Shown here: positions 18,868-27,203 of the stretch, piece by piece
Layout of the letters: the number at the start of each line of letters is the position of its first letter
Position numbering within the stretch: the stretch's first letter is position 1
Assembly: GCA_963738425.1 (NCBI GenBank)
Contig: CAVTWT010000015.1
Location: 1 to 64,000 of the forward strand
From: CADEEN01 sp963738425
Lineage (GTDB): Bacteria > Pseudomonadota > Gammaproteobacteria > Burkholderiales > Burkholderiaceae_C
Reading direction: 5' to 3'
Length of the DNA stretch: 64,000 bases
Notes under the pieces: model-generated
Seen by the model: only the letters and a program-made list of their open reading frames with translations
The model's database searches: none
What the model was told of the DNA's origin: nothing
Translations under genes and position numbers: made by a program

Positions 18868-20391
18868 TTACGCGCGGTTGCGACTTGCCAGACCCCCCAC
18901 AAGAGCGGGGGTGGGTAAAGACGGGTTGTCGGCCGCCGCCCCCCGTGGCGCCCTGCCGAGCTGGTCGCGGGCCTCGCGCAACACCCGCCACAGCCGAGCC
19001 TCCTGAGCCACGGCAAAGTTGACGCGCATCAGCGTCGAGCGCTGCGGGGTCACATGGAACAGGCTGCCCGGCGTGAGCAGCCAGCCGTCGCCGTGCAAGC
19101 GGGCGGCCAGACGCTCGGTGTCGACACCGGTGTCGACCCAGCCGAACAGGCCTTGCGGCGGTGTGGCAAAGCGGAAGCCCGCCTCGTGGGCCAGGCGCAC
19201 CGTGCGCGTGCGCGCCGCGGCCAGGCGCTGTGTGATGCGCTCGGCGTGGCGGCGCAACGCACCCTGTTCGAGCGCGATCGCCAACGCGCGCTCGGCCAAG
19301 CCCGGTGCGCCGAGCGTGGTCAGCAGTTTGCGATCGATCGCGCGCTCGACCAGCGCGGGTGCCGCGGCCAGGAAGCCGACGCGCCAGGCCGGCGTGAGGA
19401 TCTTCGCGAAGCCGCAGACATAGACCGTGCGCTGCAACTGGTCGAGCGCGCACAGCCGCGGCGCTTCTCGGCTGGCCAGCCATGCATAGCTGTCGTCCTC
19501 GACGATCGTCAGGTCGTGCGCTTCAGCGATTTTCAGCACCTCGTGCGCGGCAGCCAGCGTGATCGAGCTGCCGGTGGGGTTGTGCAGCACCGAGACCGTG
19601 ACGTAGGCGCGCGGTTTGTGGCCTGCCGGCGGGCTCTCCAGGATGCGGCGCATCGCGGCGCGATCGGGCCCGTCGTGCGCACGTGGCACGGGGATGCAGG
19701 TCACCCCCATCAGCGCCAGCCGCGCAAACTCCACCGGCCAGCCCGGCTCGTCGACGAGCACGCTGTCGCCGGGCGCGAGCAGCAATTGCGCGATCAGGTC
19801 GAGCCCCGCCGTCGCGCCCGCGGTGGTGACGATCTGCGACGGATGGCAGGCAATGCCGAGGTCCGCCAAGCGGTGCGTGAGCGCGCTGCGCAGGCGTGCG
19901 TCACCGGCAGGCTCGCCGTAGCGCAGGCTGCTGTGTTCGCTGCTGTCGTCGGCAAGCGCGCGGCGCATCGCGCTGTGCAGCAGCGGCAGGTCGAGCCAGT
20001 CGGCGGGCAAGGTGCCGATGCCGGGCGACGCCGCCTTGTCGCCCTGGTGCTCGAACATGCTGCGCACCATCGCCGCGGCATCGAGCGGCGGCGCGCGGCG
20101 GGCGGCGGGAGCGGTCTGCGATGCGGCGCCTCGCACGGCAACGTCGCGTACGAAATAGCCGCGCTGCGCGCGTGCTTCGACCAGGCCCTGCGCCTGCAGC
20201 TGGTCGTAGGCCGAAACGATGGTCGAGGGCGACAGGCCGTGCCGCCGCGCCGCCTCGCGCACCGACGGCAGGCGCGAGCCGGCCGACAACGTTCGCGAGT
20301 GGATCTGCGCCGCCAGCCACTGCGCGAGTTGCTCCGGCAGCGACGCCAGCGCGCCTCGCTCGAAAAGTGGAAGGTTCGGGTGTGTGGGCAT
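18868..20391 (-). CDS. MocR/GntR-family PLP-binding transcription regulator
   Basis: 507 aa. The N-terminal GntR winged helix (about 8-75: RLPSVREAARRHGLSPSTIVSAYDQL) is fused to a fold-type I aminotransferase domain (about 110-485). NPTGSSIT, the Asp in VEDDSY and the PLP lysine in CGFAKILTPAWRVGF mark the cofactor site. MocR members sense amino-acid or vitamin-B6 metabolites through PLP (family knowledge). Divergent from the LysE exporter; the intervening 168 bases hold repeated TGTACTG half-sites and a hairpin, so control of lysE and its own gene is likely. Confidence 0.92.
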   Translation of the reverse strand: MPTHPNLPLFERGALASLPEQLAQWLAAQIHSRTLSAGSRLPSVREAARRHGLSPSTIVSAYDQLQAQGLVEARAQRGYFVRDVAVRGAASQTAPAARRAPPLDAAAMVRSMFEHQGDKAASPGIGTLPADWLDLPLLHSAMRRALADDSSEHSSLRYGEPAGDARLRSALTHRLADLGIACHPSQIVTTAGATAGLDLIAQLLLAPGDSVLVDEPGWPVEFARLALMGVTCIPVPRAHDGPDRAAMRRILESPPAGHKPRAYVTVSVLHNPTGSSITLAAAHEVLKIAEAHDLTIVEDDSYAWLASREAPRLCALDQLQRTVYVCGFAKILTPAWRVGFLAAAPALVERAIDRKLLTTLGAPGLAERALAIALEQGALRRHAERITQRLAAARTRTVRLAHEAGFRFATPPQGLFGWVDTGVDTERLAARLHGDGWLLTPGSLFHVTPQRSTLMRVNFAVAQEARLWRVLREARDQLGRAPRGAAADNPSLPTPALVGGLASRNRA

Positions 20392-20397
20392 CGTCAG

Positions 20398-20445
20398 CAG
20401 TACAGCGCGCAGCAGCTTCGCCTCAAGTGTACTGACGATGTACTG
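20398..20445. promoter_or_regulatory. Probable MocR operator: three TGTACTG half-sites
   Basis: CAGTACA at 20398-20404 is the inverse of TGTACTG found at 20428-20434 and again at 20439-20445. The last two are direct repeats 11 bp apart, one helical turn. They sit just upstream of the MocR start codon. A direct-repeat pair plus one inverted copy resembles operators of PdxR/GabR-type regulators (family knowledge). Confidence 0.6.
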
Positions 20446-20476
20446 GCGCCCGCGCCTAGACTTCGAGAATGAACTG

Positions 20477-20553
20477 GCCCCCACGCTCGCGATGCTCGCT
20501 GCCCCAGGGCCCGAAGGGGGCGTGGCGTCAATGCCTTCGGGCGGCCGGGCGGC
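20477..20553. repeat. Mosaic intergenic repeat, type A
   Basis: GC-rich element between mocR and lysE, containing the 9-bp hairpin GCCCGAAGG (20509-20517) / CCTTCGGGC (20534-20542) and ending in GGGCGGCCGGGCGGC. It has the look of palindromic intergenic elements scattered through Burkholderiales chromosomes; a related copy in reverse orientation lies at 25744-25817. Confidence 0.5.
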
Positions 20554-20559
20554 ACTGAC

Positions 20560-21165
20560 ATGCCGGCCACCGAACTCGCTGCCTTGCTCGCCTACACCAC
20601 GGCGATGGCGTTCACGCCCGGACCGAACACCACGCTGTCGGCGGCGATGGGCGCCAACCACGGCTTGGCGCACGCGATGCCTTTTGTACTTGCGGTGCCG
20701 TTCGGCTGGTGCCTGTTGCTGGCGGCCAGCGCCACCGGGCTGGGCACGCTGGTGCACGCGGTGCCGGCGGTCAGTGTGGCCATCCGCATCGGCGGCGCGG
20801 CCTACATGCTCTGGCTGGCGTGGAAGCTGGCCCAGCCGGCGCGTGCGCAGGGCGGCAGCGCGCGCGACGCAGCGCTCGACGTCGGCTTCGCGCGCGGTGT
20901 GGCGCTGCAGTTCGTCAACGTCAAGGCCTGGATCAACGCGCTGACCATCGCCGGCACCTGGATCGCCGTCGAAGGTCAGGTCGCGACGCGGCTGGCCTGG
21001 GTGCTGCCGATCATGGCCGCCTACGCCTTCACCAGCAACCTGACCTACGCCGCGGTCGGCGCCGCGCTGCGGCGCTGGCTGGCGCACGGCGACCGCCTGA
21101 CGTGGTTCAACCGCGTGATGGCGGCTGTGCTCGCCGCCACCGCGCTGTGGGTGCTGGCGTCATGA
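20560..21165 (+). CDS. LysE/RhtB family amino-acid exporter
   Basis: 201-residue, six-helix inner-membrane translocator. TPGPN at residues 19-23 is the family signature, followed by GANHGLAHAMPF and ALQFVNVKAW in the central helices. It probably exports an amino acid or homoserine-lactone-like compound. Divergent from and presumably controlled by the MocR regulator; a mosaic repeat separates it from the next gene. Confidence 0.9.
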   Translation: MPATELAALLAYTTAMAFTPGPNTTLSAAMGANHGLAHAMPFVLAVPFGWCLLLAASATGLGTLVHAVPAVSVAIRIGGAAYMLWLAWKLAQPARAQGGSARDAALDVGFARGVALQFVNVKAWINALTIAGTWIAVEGQVATRLAWVLPIMAAYAFTSNLTYAAVGAALRRWLAHGDRLTWFNRVMAAVLAATALWVLAS

Positions 21166-21222
21166 GCCCCGCCCGGCCGCTCCGAAGGGGCTCGCACCGC
21201 AGTGCGCAGCACGGAGGGACGC
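21166..21222 (+). repeat. Mosaic intergenic repeat, type B, carrying a ribosome-binding site
   Basis: Begins at the lysE stop and ends at the next gene's GTG. It shares GGCCGCTCC.AAG, a GCGCAGC core and CGGAGGG with the copy at 27895-27955. CGGAGGG lies about 7 bases before GTG 21224, so the repeat supplies the Shine-Dalgarno sequence. Confidence 0.6.
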
Positions 21223-21223
21223 G

Positions 21224-22135
21224 GTGACCACCGACACCTCGCGCGGCTACGGGCTGGGCTTGCTCGGCGTTGCGATCTTTGCGCTGACGCTGCCGATGAC
21301 GCGGCTGGCCGTTGGCGACGCGAGCGCACCGCAACTGCCGCCGGCATTTGTCACCGCGGGCCGCGCGGCGCTGGCCGGTTTGCTGTCGATCGTCTACTTG
21401 CGCTGGGTCGGCGCGGCGCGACCGGCGCGCCAGCACTGGGGTGCGCTCGCCGTCTGCGCCATAGGCACCGTCGTCGGTTTTCCGCTGTTTCTGGCGCTCG
21501 CGCTGCGCCATGTCGATGCGATGCATGCGGCCGTGATCACTGGCGTGTTGCCGTTGGGCACCGCGGTCGCGGCAGCGCTGGCGCTGCGGCAGCGTGCATC
21601 GACCGGCTTCTGGGTCTGCGCGATCATCGGTTGCGCGCTCGTCATCGCCTTTGCGGCGCTGCAAGGCCAGGGGCGGATGAGCGCGGCCGACGGCTTGCTG
21701 CTGCTGTCGGTGGCCAGTGCGTCGATCGGCTACGTGGCCGGGGCGCGTGTCTCCGCGCAAGTTCCAGCCGAGCAGGTGATCTGCTGGGTGCTCGTCCTGT
21801 CACTGCCGCTGACGCTGCCGGCGATGCTCGCCACCTGGCCCGACAACGCGGCAGCCGTGCGCGCCGCGTCATGGGGCGGCTTCGCCTACGTGACGCTGTT
21901 TTCGATGTGGCTCGGCTTCTTCGCCTGGTACCGCGGGCTGGTGCTCGGCGGCGTGATGCGCGTCAGTCAGGTGCAGTTGCTTCAGCCCTTTCTGGCGCTG
22001 CTGGCAGCCGTGCCGCTGCTCGGCGAGAAACTCGAAGCCACGACCTTGCTCTTTGCGCTGGCGGTGGTGGCCGTCGTCTTTGTCGGCAAGCGCATGCCGA
22101 TGCGTGTGTCTTCATTTCGAGGAGAACCAACATGA
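21224..22135 (+). CDS. EamA/DMT family exporter
   Basis: 303-residue, ten-helix transporter with two EamA repeats (about 10-135 and 150-290). LLQPFLALLAAVPLLGEKLE near the C-terminus is characteristic. The GTG start follows CGGAGGG contributed by the mosaic repeat. The stop overlaps the next start (ATGA). Given the neighbours, an amino-acid-derived substrate is plausible (inference). Confidence 0.88.
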   Translation: MTTDTSRGYGLGLLGVAIFALTLPMTRLAVGDASAPQLPPAFVTAGRAALAGLLSIVYLRWVGAARPARQHWGALAVCAIGTVVGFPLFLALALRHVDAMHAAVITGVLPLGTAVAAALALRQRASTGFWVCAIIGCALVIAFAALQGQGRMSAADGLLLLSVASASIGYVAGARVSAQVPAEQVICWVLVLSLPLTLPAMLATWPDNAAAVRAASWGGFAYVTLFSMWLGFFAWYRGLVLGGVMRVSQVQLLQPFLALLAAVPLLGEKLEATTLLFALAVVAVVFVGKRMPMRVSSFRGEPT

Positions 22136-23316
22136 GCGCTCAAACACCCTTCACGCTGGCGCGCCGCGCCGAGCGCATGAACCCGTCGATCATTCGCGAG
22201 ATCCTGAAGGTCACCGAAAAGCCCGGCATCGTCTCGCTGGCCGGCGGCTTGCCGTCGGCCGACACGTTTCCTGTCGAAGCGATGCGCGAGGCGTGCACGA
22301 AGGTGCTGCGCGATGCGCCACGCGAGGCCTTGCAGTACGCGGCGAGCGAAGGCTATGCGCCGCTGCGCGAATGGGTCGCGGCACACTTGCACCAGCAGCA
22401 AGGGATGACCGTGTCGCCCGAGCAGGTGCTGATCACCACCGGCTCGCAGCAAGGGCTCGACCTCGCCGCCAAGGTGCTGATCGACACCGACGCGCGCGTG
22501 CTCGTCGAGACACCGACGTACCTCGGCGCGCTGCAAGCCTTCACGCCCTACGAGCCGAACATCGTCGCCGTGGACTCGGACCACGAAGGCCCGTTGCCTG
22601 ACGCCTTGGCTGCCGCGGCGAGCGGTGCGCGCTTTGCGTACCTGCTGCCGAACTTCCAGAACCCCACCGGGCATGTGTACACCGAAGCGCGCCGCGCTGC
22701 AGTGGTGGCGGCCGCGCAAGCCAAAGGCTTGCCGCTGCTCGAAGACAACCCGTATGGCGATCTGTGGTTCGACGCGCCGCCGCCGCCCTCGCTGGCCTCG
22801 CGCTGGCCGCAAGGCGTGCTCTACCTCGGCTCCTTTTCCAAGGTGCTCGCGCCGGGCTTGCGCCTGGGCTACATCGTTTCGCCCGCAGCGCTGTACCCGA
22901 AGCTGCTGCAGGCCAAACAAGCCGCCGACCTGCACACGCCGATCTTCAACCAGCGTGTCGTCCACGAGGTGATTCGCAACGGTTTCCTCGACACGCATGT
23001 GCCGGCGATCCGCGCGCGCTACAAGTTGCACCGCGATGCGATGCAGGCCTCGCTGGCCAGACACCTGAGCGGTATCGCGCAGTGGCACACGCCGGTGGGC
23101 GGCATGTTCTTCTGGCTCGAGTTGCCGGTGCACATCGACGCTGTCGCGCTGCTGCCCAAGGCGGTGGACGCGGGCATGGCCTACGTCCCCGGCGCGGCGT
23201 TTTATGCCAGCGCGCCGCGCAAGAACACGCTGCGCCTGTCGTTTGTGACATCGCCGCCAGAGAAGATCGAAGCCGGCGTGGCCGCGCTGGCGCGGGTGTT
23301 GAAGAGCGCGGCATGA
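22132..23316 (+). CDS. PLP-dependent aminotransferase (LysN/2-aminoadipate type)
   Basis: 394-residue fold-type I aminotransferase. ISLAGGLPS-like IVSLAGGLPSADTFP lies near 34-48, NFQNPTGHVYT near 180, EDNPYGDLWF near 205 and the PLP lysine in GSFSKVLAPGLRLGYI near 237. This pattern groups with MocR-derived aminotransferases such as LysN and 2-aminoadipate or aromatic aminotransferases. ATG 22132 overlaps the EamA stop, and its own stop overlaps the PhzF start. Exact amino acid unknown. Confidence 0.9.
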   Translation: MSAQTPFTLARRAERMNPSIIREILKVTEKPGIVSLAGGLPSADTFPVEAMREACTKVLRDAPREALQYAASEGYAPLREWVAAHLHQQQGMTVSPEQVLITTGSQQGLDLAAKVLIDTDARVLVETPTYLGALQAFTPYEPNIVAVDSDHEGPLPDALAAAASGARFAYLLPNFQNPTGHVYTEARRAAVVAAAQAKGLPLLEDNPYGDLWFDAPPPPSLASRWPQGVLYLGSFSKVLAPGLRLGYIVSPAALYPKLLQAKQAADLHTPIFNQRVVHEVIRNGFLDTHVPAIRARYKLHRDAMQASLARHLSGIAQWHTPVGGMFFWLELPVHIDAVALLPKAVDAGMAYVPGAAFYASAPRKNTLRLSFVTSPPEKIEAGVAALARVLKSAA

Positions 23317-24146
23317 AACGCGCGTTCAAGCAGGTCGACGTCTTCACCGACACGCCGCTCAAAGGCAACCCGCTGGCGGTGGTGTTGGACGGCAGTAGCC
23401 TCGACGCCGCGGCGATGCAGCGCTTCACCGACTGGACCAACCTGTCGGAGGCGACGTTTCTGTTGCCACCGACGCACGCCGACGCCGACTACGCCGTGCG
23501 CATCTTCTGCCCCGGCCGCGAGCTGCCGTTTGCAGGCCACCCGACGCTCGGCAGCTGCCATGCCTGGCTGCAAGCGGGCGGCAAGCCGAAGGCCGAGCTC
23601 ATCGTGCAGGAATGCGGCGTCGGTCGGGTGCGCATCCGTCGCGACGGCGAACGGCTCGCGTTCGCGGCACCGCCACGGATCAAGAGCGGCCCGTTGGACG
23701 AAGCCGACGTGCAGCGCATCGCGCGCGGTCTGGGCGTGGCGCGTGCCGACATCGTCGCTCATGCGTGGTGCCAGAACGGCCCGCCGTGGCGCGGCGTGAT
23801 GCTGCGCTCTGCCGAGCAGGTGCTGGCGCTGAAGGCCGACAGCGCGGTGCTGGCAGGATGGGAAGTCGGTGTCGTCGCTCCGCAAGCCGCGCGGCACGAT
23901 GCGCAGTTTGAAGTGCGCGCCTTCTTCACCGGCAACAACGGCATCGCCGAAGACCCGGTCACCGGCAGCTTGAACGCCGCGCTGGCGCAATGGCTGATCG
24001 GCGACGGCTTGGCGCCGCCGAACTACATCGCGGCGCAGGGCACGGCGATGGGCCGCGACGGCCGCGTTTTCGTGCAGCAGGACGGGCTCGACATCTGGAT
24101 CGGCGGGCACAGCGTGACCGTGATCGAAGGATCGGTTCTGCTTTGA
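23313..24146 (+). CDS. PhzF family isomerase-like protein
   Basis: 277 aa with the diaminopimelate-epimerase-like two-domain fold. The conserved catalytic-type Glu is in NLSEATFLL near 46, GHPTLGSCHAW lies near 73-83, and NGIAEDPVTGS near 210-220 is the C-terminal signature. PhzF relatives isomerise or epimerise small metabolites; the substrate here is not known. Translationally coupled on both sides (ATGA before, TTGA after). Confidence 0.9.
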   Translation: MKRAFKQVDVFTDTPLKGNPLAVVLDGSSLDAAAMQRFTDWTNLSEATFLLPPTHADADYAVRIFCPGRELPFAGHPTLGSCHAWLQAGGKPKAELIVQECGVGRVRIRRDGERLAFAAPPRIKSGPLDEADVQRIARGLGVARADIVAHAWCQNGPPWRGVMLRSAEQVLALKADSAVLAGWEVGVVAPQAARHDAQFEVRAFFTGNNGIAEDPVTGSLNAALAQWLIGDGLAPPNYIAAQGTAMGRDGRVFVQQDGLDIWIGGHSVTVIEGSVLL

Positions 24147-24781
24147 CCGCACAACTCGATCATCTCGTCGTCGCCGCGCGCACACTGGCCGAAGGCGTGC
24201 AGTGGTGCGAGGCCACGCTCGGCATCACGCCCGGTCCCGGCGGCGATCACCCGCTGATGAGCACGCACAACCGCTTGTTCAGCATTGCCAGCGACGCCTT
24301 TCCCAACGCCTATTTCGAAATCATCGCCATCGACCCCGACGCGCCGCCGCCCGGTCGTGCGCGCTGGTTCGGGCTCGACACGCTGGATCTATCGAGCGGG
24401 CCGCGGTTGGTGACCTTCGTGGCGCGCACGGCCGCACTCGATGCCGCCCTCGCCGCATCGCGTGACGCGGGTTTCGATGGCGGTCGCGCGCTCGCCGCGT
24501 CGCGCGACACGCCGTCGGGGCTGCTCCGTTGGCGCATCGCTGTGCGCGACGACGGTGCTGTGTTGTGCGGCGGCGCGCTGCCGACGATGATCGAGTGGGG
24601 CGAGCACCATCCGGCGACATCGATGCCCGCGTCGGGCGTGAGCCTGCGTTCGCTCGTTCTGCGCGGCGTGCCGCGCGCCGCACTGAACATGGCCCAGGCG
24701 ACCTTCGCCGATGACACTGGCCCCGCGCTCGAAGTGCAACTGGACACGCCGCGTGGCACGATCACCTTGGCCTCCTCCTGA
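24143..24781 (+). CDS. VOC/glyoxalase-like domain protein
   Basis: 212-residue protein beginning LTAQLDHLVVAARTLAEGVQWCEATLG, typical of the glyoxalase-like domain family (PF13468 type), with a second half MIEWGEHHPATSMP. The start is taken as TTG 24143 inside the PhzF stop (TTGA overlap); no ATG or GTG precedes the domain. Metal ligands cannot be assigned with certainty. Enzymatic role unknown. Confidence 0.78.
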   Translation: MTAQLDHLVVAARTLAEGVQWCEATLGITPGPGGDHPLMSTHNRLFSIASDAFPNAYFEIIAIDPDAPPPGRARWFGLDTLDLSSGPRLVTFVARTAALDAALAASRDAGFDGGRALAASRDTPSGLLRWRIAVRDDGAVLCGGALPTMIEWGEHHPATSMPASGVSLRSLVLRGVPRAALNMAQATFADDTGPALEVQLDTPRGTITLASS

Positions 24782-24783
24782 AC

Positions 24784-25818
24784 ATGCAAGCCCCCACCGC
24801 CGCCGAATTCGACGCCGTGCAGCGCACGGTCTATGCCGCGATGCCGGCGACGCCGCAATACGCTTGGCCGCTGCTGGCCGAGGCGCTCGGCGCCGAGGTC
24901 TGGGTCAAGCACGAGAACCACACGCCGCTGGGCGCCTTCAAGGTGCGCGGTGGGCTGGTCTACATGAAGGCCTTGCGCGAGCGCGAGCCGCAGGTGCGCG
25001 GCGTGATCAGCGCCACGCGCGGCAACCACGGCCAGTCGATTGGATTTGCGGCGCAGCGTCACGGCTTGTCGGCAGTCATCGTCGTGCCGCACGGCAACTC
25101 GGTCGAGAAGAACGCAGCGATGCGCGCGCTCGGTGCGGAGCTGATCGAGCACGGCACTGACTTCCAAGCCTCACGCGAGCACGCGGCGGCGCTGGCCACA
25201 CAGCGCGCGCTGCACTTCGTGCCGTCGTATCACGCGGACCTGGTGCTCGGCGTGGCGACCTACTGGGTCGAGTTCTTTCGCGCCGTGCAGCCCGACGTCG
25301 TCTTCGTGCCCATCGGCATGGGCTCGGGCATCAGCGCCTGCGCGACGGCGCGCGCCCTCACCGGGGTGCCCACGCGCATCGTCGGTGTGGTCTCGGCGCA
25401 TGCGACGGCCTACCTCGATTCGTTTCGCGCCGGCCGCGTGGTCGAGGCGCCGACAACGACGCAACTCGCCGACGGCATGGCCTGCCGCGTGCCGGATGCG
25501 GAGGCGCTCGACGTCATCCGCCGCGAAGCCGACGACGTAGTGGCGGTCACCGACGCCGAAGTGGCTGCGGCGATGCGCCTGCTCTACACGGCCACGCACA
25601 ACGTCGCCGAGGGCGCGGGGGCGGCGTCGCTGGCGGCCGCGATGCAGCAGCGCCAGCGCTGGCAAGGCAAGCGCATCGGCGTGACGCTGTGCGGCGGCAA
25701 CGTCGATCGCGATGTGTTCGCGGGTGTGTTGAGCTGCACCGCGCCGGGCCGCCCCAAGCAAGCAGCGGTCCCCTCGGGGGACCGTCCGATGTACTCATCG
25801 GACGAGGGGCGGACATGA
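24784..25818 (+). CDS. Threonine-dehydratase-like PLP lyase (tryptophan-synthase-beta fold)
   Basis: 344-residue fold-type II PLP enzyme. The Schiff-base Lys is in TPLGAFKVRGG near 50-56, the substrate loop is SATRGNHGQS near 77-86, and glycine-rich PIGMGSGISACA near 178 binds the PLP phosphate. It is shorter than biosynthetic IlvA and lacks an ACT domain, fitting a catabolic threonine/serine dehydratase or related lyase. The last 24 residues are encoded by a mosaic repeat and are unlikely to be functional. Starts 2 bases after the preceding gene. Confidence 0.87.
   Translation: MQAPTAAEFDAVQRTVYAAMPATPQYAWPLLAEALGAEVWVKHENHTPLGAFKVRGGLVYMKALREREPQVRGVISATRGNHGQSIGFAAQRHGLSAVIVVPHGNSVEKNAAMRALGAELIEHGTDFQASREHAAALATQRALHFVPSYHADLVLGVATYWVEFFRAVQPDVVFVPIGMGSGISACATARALTGVPTRIVGVVSAHATAYLDSFRAGRVVEAPTTTQLADGMACRVPDAEALDVIRREADDVVAVTDAEVAAAMRLLYTATHNVAEGAGAASLAAAMQQRQRWQGKRIGVTLCGGNVDRDVFAGVLSCTAPGRPKQAAVPSGDRPMYSSDEGRT
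25744..25817. repeat. Mosaic intergenic repeat, type A, inverted, inside the 3' end of a gene
   Basis: Starts GGGCCGCCCCAAGC and includes two hairpins, CGGTCCCC/GGGGACCG and CGTCCGATG/CATCGGACG. Related in reverse orientation to 20477-20553. It replaces the 3' terminus of the dehydratase gene, adding RPKQAAVPSGDRPMYSSDEG. Confidence 0.5.
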
Positions 25819-25839
25819 AGTTGGCGGGGTGATGTCGTG

Positions 25840-26547
25840 ATGACCGAAGAACTGTTCCGCGACGATGCCACGCTGACGCAATGCGAAGCGCGTGTGATCG
25901 CCCTCAGCGAGGGTGGCTTGGTCCTCGACCGCACGGTCTTCTATCCGCTGGGCGGCGGGCAGGCCGGGGACACCGGCGTGCTGCGACTGGCGGATGGCCG
26001 CGAGTTGATCGTCACCGACACGCGCAAGAGCAAAGAACATCCAGGCGGTGTGCTGCATGTGCTCGCGCCGGACGCGCTGGTCGCCGTTGGCGATGCCGTT
26101 ACGGCTCAGATCGATGTCGACCGCCGCAGCGCGCACCGGCGATTTCACACAACGACGCACCTGCTGTGCGCGCTGGTGCCGCACCCGGTGGACGGCTGCT
26201 CAATCACCGCCAGCTACGCGCGGCTGGACTTCCACATGAGCGAGCCGCTCGACAAAGAGGCTCTGAGCGCCGGGATCGCCCGCCTGGTCGCCGAAGCGCA
26301 CCCCGTACGCCACCGCTGGATCAGCGAAGCCGAACTCGACGCCAACCCAGGCCTCGTGCGCAGCATGAGCGTGCAGCCGCCGCGCGGTTTGGGCCGTGTG
26401 CGCGTGCTGGAGATCGAAGGCGTCGATCTGCAACCCTGCGGCGGCACGCACGTGAGCAACACGCGCGAGATCGGCAACGTCGTCGTCACCAAGATCGAGA
26501 AGAAGTCGGCGATGACCCGTCGTGTCGTGCTCGGCTTCGCCGGCTGA
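25840..26547 (+). CDS. alaX: Alanyl-tRNA editing protein AlaX
   Basis: 235-residue stand-alone editing domain that hydrolyses mischarged Ser- or Gly-tRNA(Ala). Zinc ligands are in HTTTHLL (HxxxH, near 102-106) and CGGTH (near 200-204), the arrangement of the AlaRS editing domain. FYPLGGGQAGDTG near 35-47 is typical. ATG 25840 is preferred to the GTG one codon earlier. Last gene of the run starting at 21224. Confidence 0.92.
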   Translation: MTEELFRDDATLTQCEARVIALSEGGLVLDRTVFYPLGGGQAGDTGVLRLADGRELIVTDTRKSKEHPGGVLHVLAPDALVAVGDAVTAQIDVDRRSAHRRFHTTTHLLCALVPHPVDGCSITASYARLDFHMSEPLDKEALSAGIARLVAEAHPVRHRWISEAELDANPGLVRSMSVQPPRGLGRVRVLEIEGVDLQPCGGTHVSNTREIGNVVVTKIEKKSAMTRRVVLGFAG

Positions 26548-26558
26548 GGGCGCGCTGC

Positions 26559-27029
26559 CTACTGCTCCTTCTGGTACTTGTCGTGGCAGCCCTTGCAGGT
26601 ATCGCCCAGCGCGCTAAACGCGGTCTTGATCTGGTCCAGGTTGCCGGTCTTGGCCGCGGCCTGCAGTTTGGCCGCTTCGTCCTGGTAGGTCTTGGCCTTG
26701 GCATCGAAGTCGGCGCGGTTGGTCCAGATTTCAGGCTTGGCGCGCGTGGGCGCGGCCTTGTCGGTACCTTCACCGAAAGCGGTGAACGGCAGCTTGGAGA
26801 GCGTGAAGACCAGGTCGGCATTGGCCTGCGCGGCAGCAGCATCAAAAGGCACTCGACCGGCCGTCATGGCGCCAATGCGCCCCATGTGTGCGCCCTGGAT
26901 CGCCATCACGCTTTGGCGGTACTTGATGGCTTGCTCGGGCCTCTGGAACTGCGCGGACGCGGGCAGAGCCGCGAGGAAGGCGACGGCCGCGATGGCCAGG
27001 CTCGGACGAAACTTCGGAAACGACTGCAT
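26559..27029 (-). CDS. Cytochrome c'
   Basis: 156-residue periplasmic class II cytochrome. A signal peptide (about 1-26, ending ASA) precedes a four-helix bundle, and the CKGCH heme motif lies at the extreme C-terminus (DTCKGCHDKYQKEQ), as in cytochromes c'. These bind NO and CO and are linked to NO resistance (family knowledge). ATG 27029 is preceded by GGAGGAA. Divergent from a cytochrome b561 gene, a common pairing. Confidence 0.93.
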   Translation of the reverse strand: MQSFPKFRPSLAIAAVAFLAALPASAQFQRPEQAIKYRQSVMAIQGAHMGRIGAMTAGRVPFDAAAAQANADLVFTLSKLPFTAFGEGTDKAAPTRAKPEIWTNRADFDAKAKTYQDEAAKLQAAAKTGNLDQIKTAFSALGDTCKGCHDKYQKEQ

Positions 27030-27203
27030 GCTGATTCCTCCAGGGCGGGTGGGAGTGGATCGCGCGCTGGACTCGACACGCGCGATCAGTTTACGCAGCG
27101 CGACGCCGCAGCCTTGCAAGTCCTGGGGTAAGCCCGAGTGCTGCGCTTGGCAACGCCTGCGGCGAGCGGTTATCGTTCGCCGTCCTCGGCTGTGATCGGA
27201 CGC

